DNA of 64,000 nucleotides from Rudaea sp. 3F27F6 (GTDB taxonomy: Bacteria > Pseudomonadota > Gammaproteobacteria > Xanthomonadales > Rhodanobacteraceae), in NCBI RefSeq assembly GCF_005503555.1, contig NZ_SCNG01000002.1, forward strand, positions 248,001 through 312,000, in the 5' to 3' direction. Numbering within the stretch: the first letter of the stretch is position 1; every line of letters starts with the position of its first letter. A program made the position numbers and the translations under genes. This document shows, piece by piece, positions 62,136 through 64,000 of the stretch. Under the pieces are notes generated by a model. The model searched no databases, had not been told where the DNA came from, and worked only from the letters and a program-made list of their open reading frames with translations.

Positions 62136-62933
62136 TCACACCTTCAGATCGAAGTCGTCCGCGTCCATCCAGGCGGGAAAACGCTCGCGGTGCGCGGCGA
62201 GCGCATCGGCAGCGAGCGTCACCGTCACGGTCTGCTCCTGCGCGCCGAGTTCGACCAGCGGAGCGCCGACGAAATCGAGCGCGGCGCTGTCGCCGGAATA
62301 ATGCAGATTGTTGCCGTCGACGCCGACGCGGTTGACGCCGACGACGTAGGAAAGATTCTCGATCGCGCGCGCGCGCAGCAAGGTGCGCCACGGCTCGCGC
62401 CGCGGCGTCGGCCAGTTGGCGACGAAGATCAGCAGGTCGTAATCGAAGCGCAGCGCCGCCTTGTCGTAGCGGTTGCGCAGCCAGACCGGAAAGCGCAGGT
62501 CGTAGCAGACCTGCGGGCAGATGCGCCAGCCGTTCAATTCGACGATCAAGCGTTTATCGCCGCCGGCATAGCGCTCGTGCTCCTTCGCCATGCGGAACAA
62601 ATGCCGCTTGTCGTAGAGCTCGAACGCCCCGTCTGGCCGCATCCAGACGAGGCGGTTCACGCAGCGCTCGCCTTCGCGAATGACCATGCTGCCGGTGATC
62701 ACGCTGCCGACTTCCTGCGCGAGCGATTTGAACCAGGCGAAACTCTCGCCCTGCATCGTCTCGGCCTGGTGCAAGGTCTCGTTGGTGAAGCCGCTCGTGA
62801 ACGTCTCGGGCAACACAATGAGATCGCTCTGCCCCTGCAACGAGCGCACGAGCGCGCCATAGTACTCGCGGTTCGCCGCAGCATCGTGCCAGCGCGTGAC
62901 GGCTTGGACTAAAGAAATTTTCAGTGACTTCAT
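62136..62933 (-). CDS. omega-amidase (YafV-type carbon-nitrogen hydrolase)
   Basis: A 265-residue nitrilase-superfamily enzyme with triad Glu43 (IVLPETFTSGF), Lys109 (LYDKRHLF) and Cys143 (QVCYDLRFPVW). It matches the YafV/Nit2 group that hydrolyses alpha-ketoglutaramate or alpha-ketosuccinamate, removing the amide after transamination of glutamine. The adjacent aminotransferase of the YbdL type on the same strand, 184 bp upstream, is the natural partner (glutamine transaminase / omega-amidase route, also used in methionine salvage). The start ATG at 62931-62933 lies inside an extended frame. Confidence 0.88.
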   Translation of the reverse strand: MKSLKISLVQAVTRWHDAAANREYYGALVRSLQGQSDLIVLPETFTSGFTNETLHQAETMQGESFAWFKSLAQEVGSVITGSMVIREGERCVNRLVWMRPDGAFELYDKRHLFRMAKEHERYAGGDKRLIVELNGWRICPQVCYDLRFPVWLRNRYDKAALRFDYDLLIFVANWPTPRREPWRTLLRARAIENLSYVVGVNRVGVDGNNLHYSGDSAALDFVGAPLVELGAQEQTVTVTLAADALAAHRERFPAWMDADDFDLKV

Positions 62934-62950
62934 CGGGAGTTTCTTTTGAT

Positions 62951-63115
62951 CGTCATTCCAGCGAAAGCTGGAATCCAGCCCTTGCGGCCGAAGTATGAAA
63001 AGAAAAAGCTGGATCACACGCGACGATCATGCCGCGCGCCATGCAGGCCATTCCCTGCGCAAATATTCGCTCCGGCATTCCTGCCTGTGCAGCCTGGCTT
63101 TCGCCGCAATGACGA
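62951..63115. repeat. inverted pair of dRS3-like repeats
   Basis: CGTCATTCCAGCGAAAGCTG followed by GAATCCAG (62951-62978) is a palindrome of the family seen at 49474. CTGGCTTTCGCCGCAATGAC (about 63094-63115) is an inverted relative, so the 165-bp segment is bounded by the two in opposite orientation, like a small mobile repeat unit. It fills most of the gap between the aminotransferase and omega-amidase genes. Confidence 0.6.
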
Positions 63116-63116
63116 C

Positions 63117-64000
63117 TTAGAGCTTGCACAGCCTTTCCGCCGCGGCCACCAATGTTTCGTCGCTCTTAGCGAAGCAGAAACGCACCAGGCGTGTATCGGG
63201 CGGCGTCTCGTAGAACGCCGACACCGGAATCGCAGCCACGCCCGCGTTGTGGATCAGCCACTCGCAGAAGTTCAAATCGTCCTTGTCGCTGATTGCCGAA
63301 TAGTCGACCACCTGGAAGTACGCGCCGCGTACCGGCAGCAGTTTGAACTTCGAGCCGGCGATCAGCTCGCGAAAGCGGTCGCGCTTAGCCTGATAAAACG
63401 CCGGCAGGTCGAGATAGTGCTGCGGATCGGTTTCGAGCACTTCGGCGAACGCCCACTGCGCCGGCGTGAAGGTCGAGAAGGTCAGGTATTGGTGCACCTT
63501 ACGGAATTCTGCGCTGAGCGGCTGCGGTGCGATGCAGTAGCCGACCTTCCAGCCAGTGCAGTGGTAGGTCTTGCCGAACGAAGAAACGACAAAGCTGCGC
63601 GCAGCGAGTTCGGCATGGCGCAGCACACTCTGGTGCAACTCTCCGTCGAAGACGATGTGTTCGTAGACTTCGTCGGAAAGAACCAGGATATTCGTGTCGC
63701 GCACGATGGCGGCGAGCGCATCGAGATCGGCCGACGACAGCACGGCGCCGGTCGGATTGTGCGGCGAATTGATCATGATCAGTCGCGTCTTCGGCGTGAT
63801 CGCGTCCTTGACCCGCTGCCAGTCGACCGAAAAATCGGGCAGGCTTAGCGGCACGTGTACGGCACGGCCGCCGGCAAGCTCGATCGCGGGTTCGTAGCTG
63901 TCGTAGCACGGATCGAGCACGATCACTTCGTCGCCCGGATGCACGACCGCGGCGATCGCCGCGAACAGCGCTTCGGTCGCGCCGCTGGTCACCGTCACTT
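63117..64000 (-). CDS. PLP-dependent aminotransferase, YbdL-type (5' end beyond the window)
   Basis: The C-terminal ~294 residues of a class I/II aminotransferase; the gene begins past the right edge. Marks are VTVTSGATEALFAAI, MINSPHNPTGAVL, LVLSDEVYEHIVFDGELHQS, the PLP-Lys in VSSFGKTYHCTGWKVGYCIA and the substrate-binding Arg in LVRFCFAKSDETL. The ybdL/methionine-preferring (kynurenine aminotransferase-like) group uses glutamine or methionine with a keto acid, and this fits the adjacent omega-amidase gene. The symbol is left blank because the N-terminus is missing. Confidence 0.85.
   Translation of the reverse strand, partial: VTVTSGATEALFAAIAAVVHPGDEVIVLDPCYDSYEPAIELAGGRAVHVPLSLPDFSVDWQRVKDAITPKTRLIMINSPHNPTGAVLSSADLDALAAIVRDTNILVLSDEVYEHIVFDGELHQSVLRHAELAARSFVVSSFGKTYHCTGWKVGYCIAPQPLSAEFRKVHQYLTFSTFTPAQWAFAEVLETDPQHYLDLPAFYQAKRDRFRELIAGSKFKLLPVRGAYFQVVDYSAISDKDDLNFCEWLIHNAGVAAIPVSAFYETPPDTRLVRFCFAKSDETLVAAAERLCKL

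Overview
The window is high-GC proteobacterial chromosome. The type-B L36 gene, rne facing rluC, the serC-pheA-aroA run, the aguA-aguB pair with a small exported partner, the TraB/DUF349 pair and the RND operon all point to the Gammaproteobacteria, most likely the Xanthomonadales (Lysobacterales), perhaps a Rhodanobacteraceae-type free-living heterotroph. This placement is inferred from gene content and order only. I see no phage, transposase, CRISPR array, rRNA or tRNA.

Layout. 0-6 kb: the tail of an S9 peptidase, a Tat-exported amidohydrolase, a small hypothetical protein, a composite extragenic repeat, a C39-like cysteine peptidase and an IclR regulator. 6-17 kb: a secreted-protein island. 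It has a 1201-residue DUF11-repeat protein on the + strand facing a minus-strand series of a frameshifted DUF11-like gene, two further DUF11 genes, a DUF6573-like gene and a NarL-type response regulator; the last four genes overlap end to end. 17-27 kb: a LysE exporter divergent from a LysR regulator, an AraC regulator, a large secreted subtilase, an SDR oxidoreductase, a small exported SnoaL/NTF2-like protein and a second LysR regulator, followed by a second copy of the composite repeat.

27-37 kb: rpmJ (too short for most ORF callers), an overlapping operon for putrescine formation from agmatine (small exported protein, agmatine deiminase, N-carbamoylputrescine amidase), TraB and DUF349 proteins, an orphan OmpR-type regulator with a degenerate receiver, and a cluster of three small genes I cannot assign, two of which are clear paralogues. 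37-48 kb: one RND efflux operon made of a lipoprotein adaptor followed by three RND permeases, with no outer-membrane channel gene. 48-57 kb: two small c-type cytochromes, nfuA, a pterin-4a-carbinolamine dehydratase, rluC divergent from rne (with a readable promoter and a leader of about 350 nt), an S41-like protease and a GacA/UvrY-like regulator. 57-64 kb: serC-pheA-aroA (serine, phenylalanine/tyrosine and shikimate branches), then an exported SGNH hydrolase, an omega-amidase and a partial YbdL-type aminotransferase, the last two forming the glutamine-transaminase/omega-amidase pair.

The least explained parts are the DUF11 island with its linked regulators (6.4-16.6 kb), the three-gene paralogue cluster (34.8-36.7 kb) and the composite 23-bp tandem/palindromic repeat found at two loci in opposite orientation (3.1-3.4 kb and 26.8-27.1 kb).
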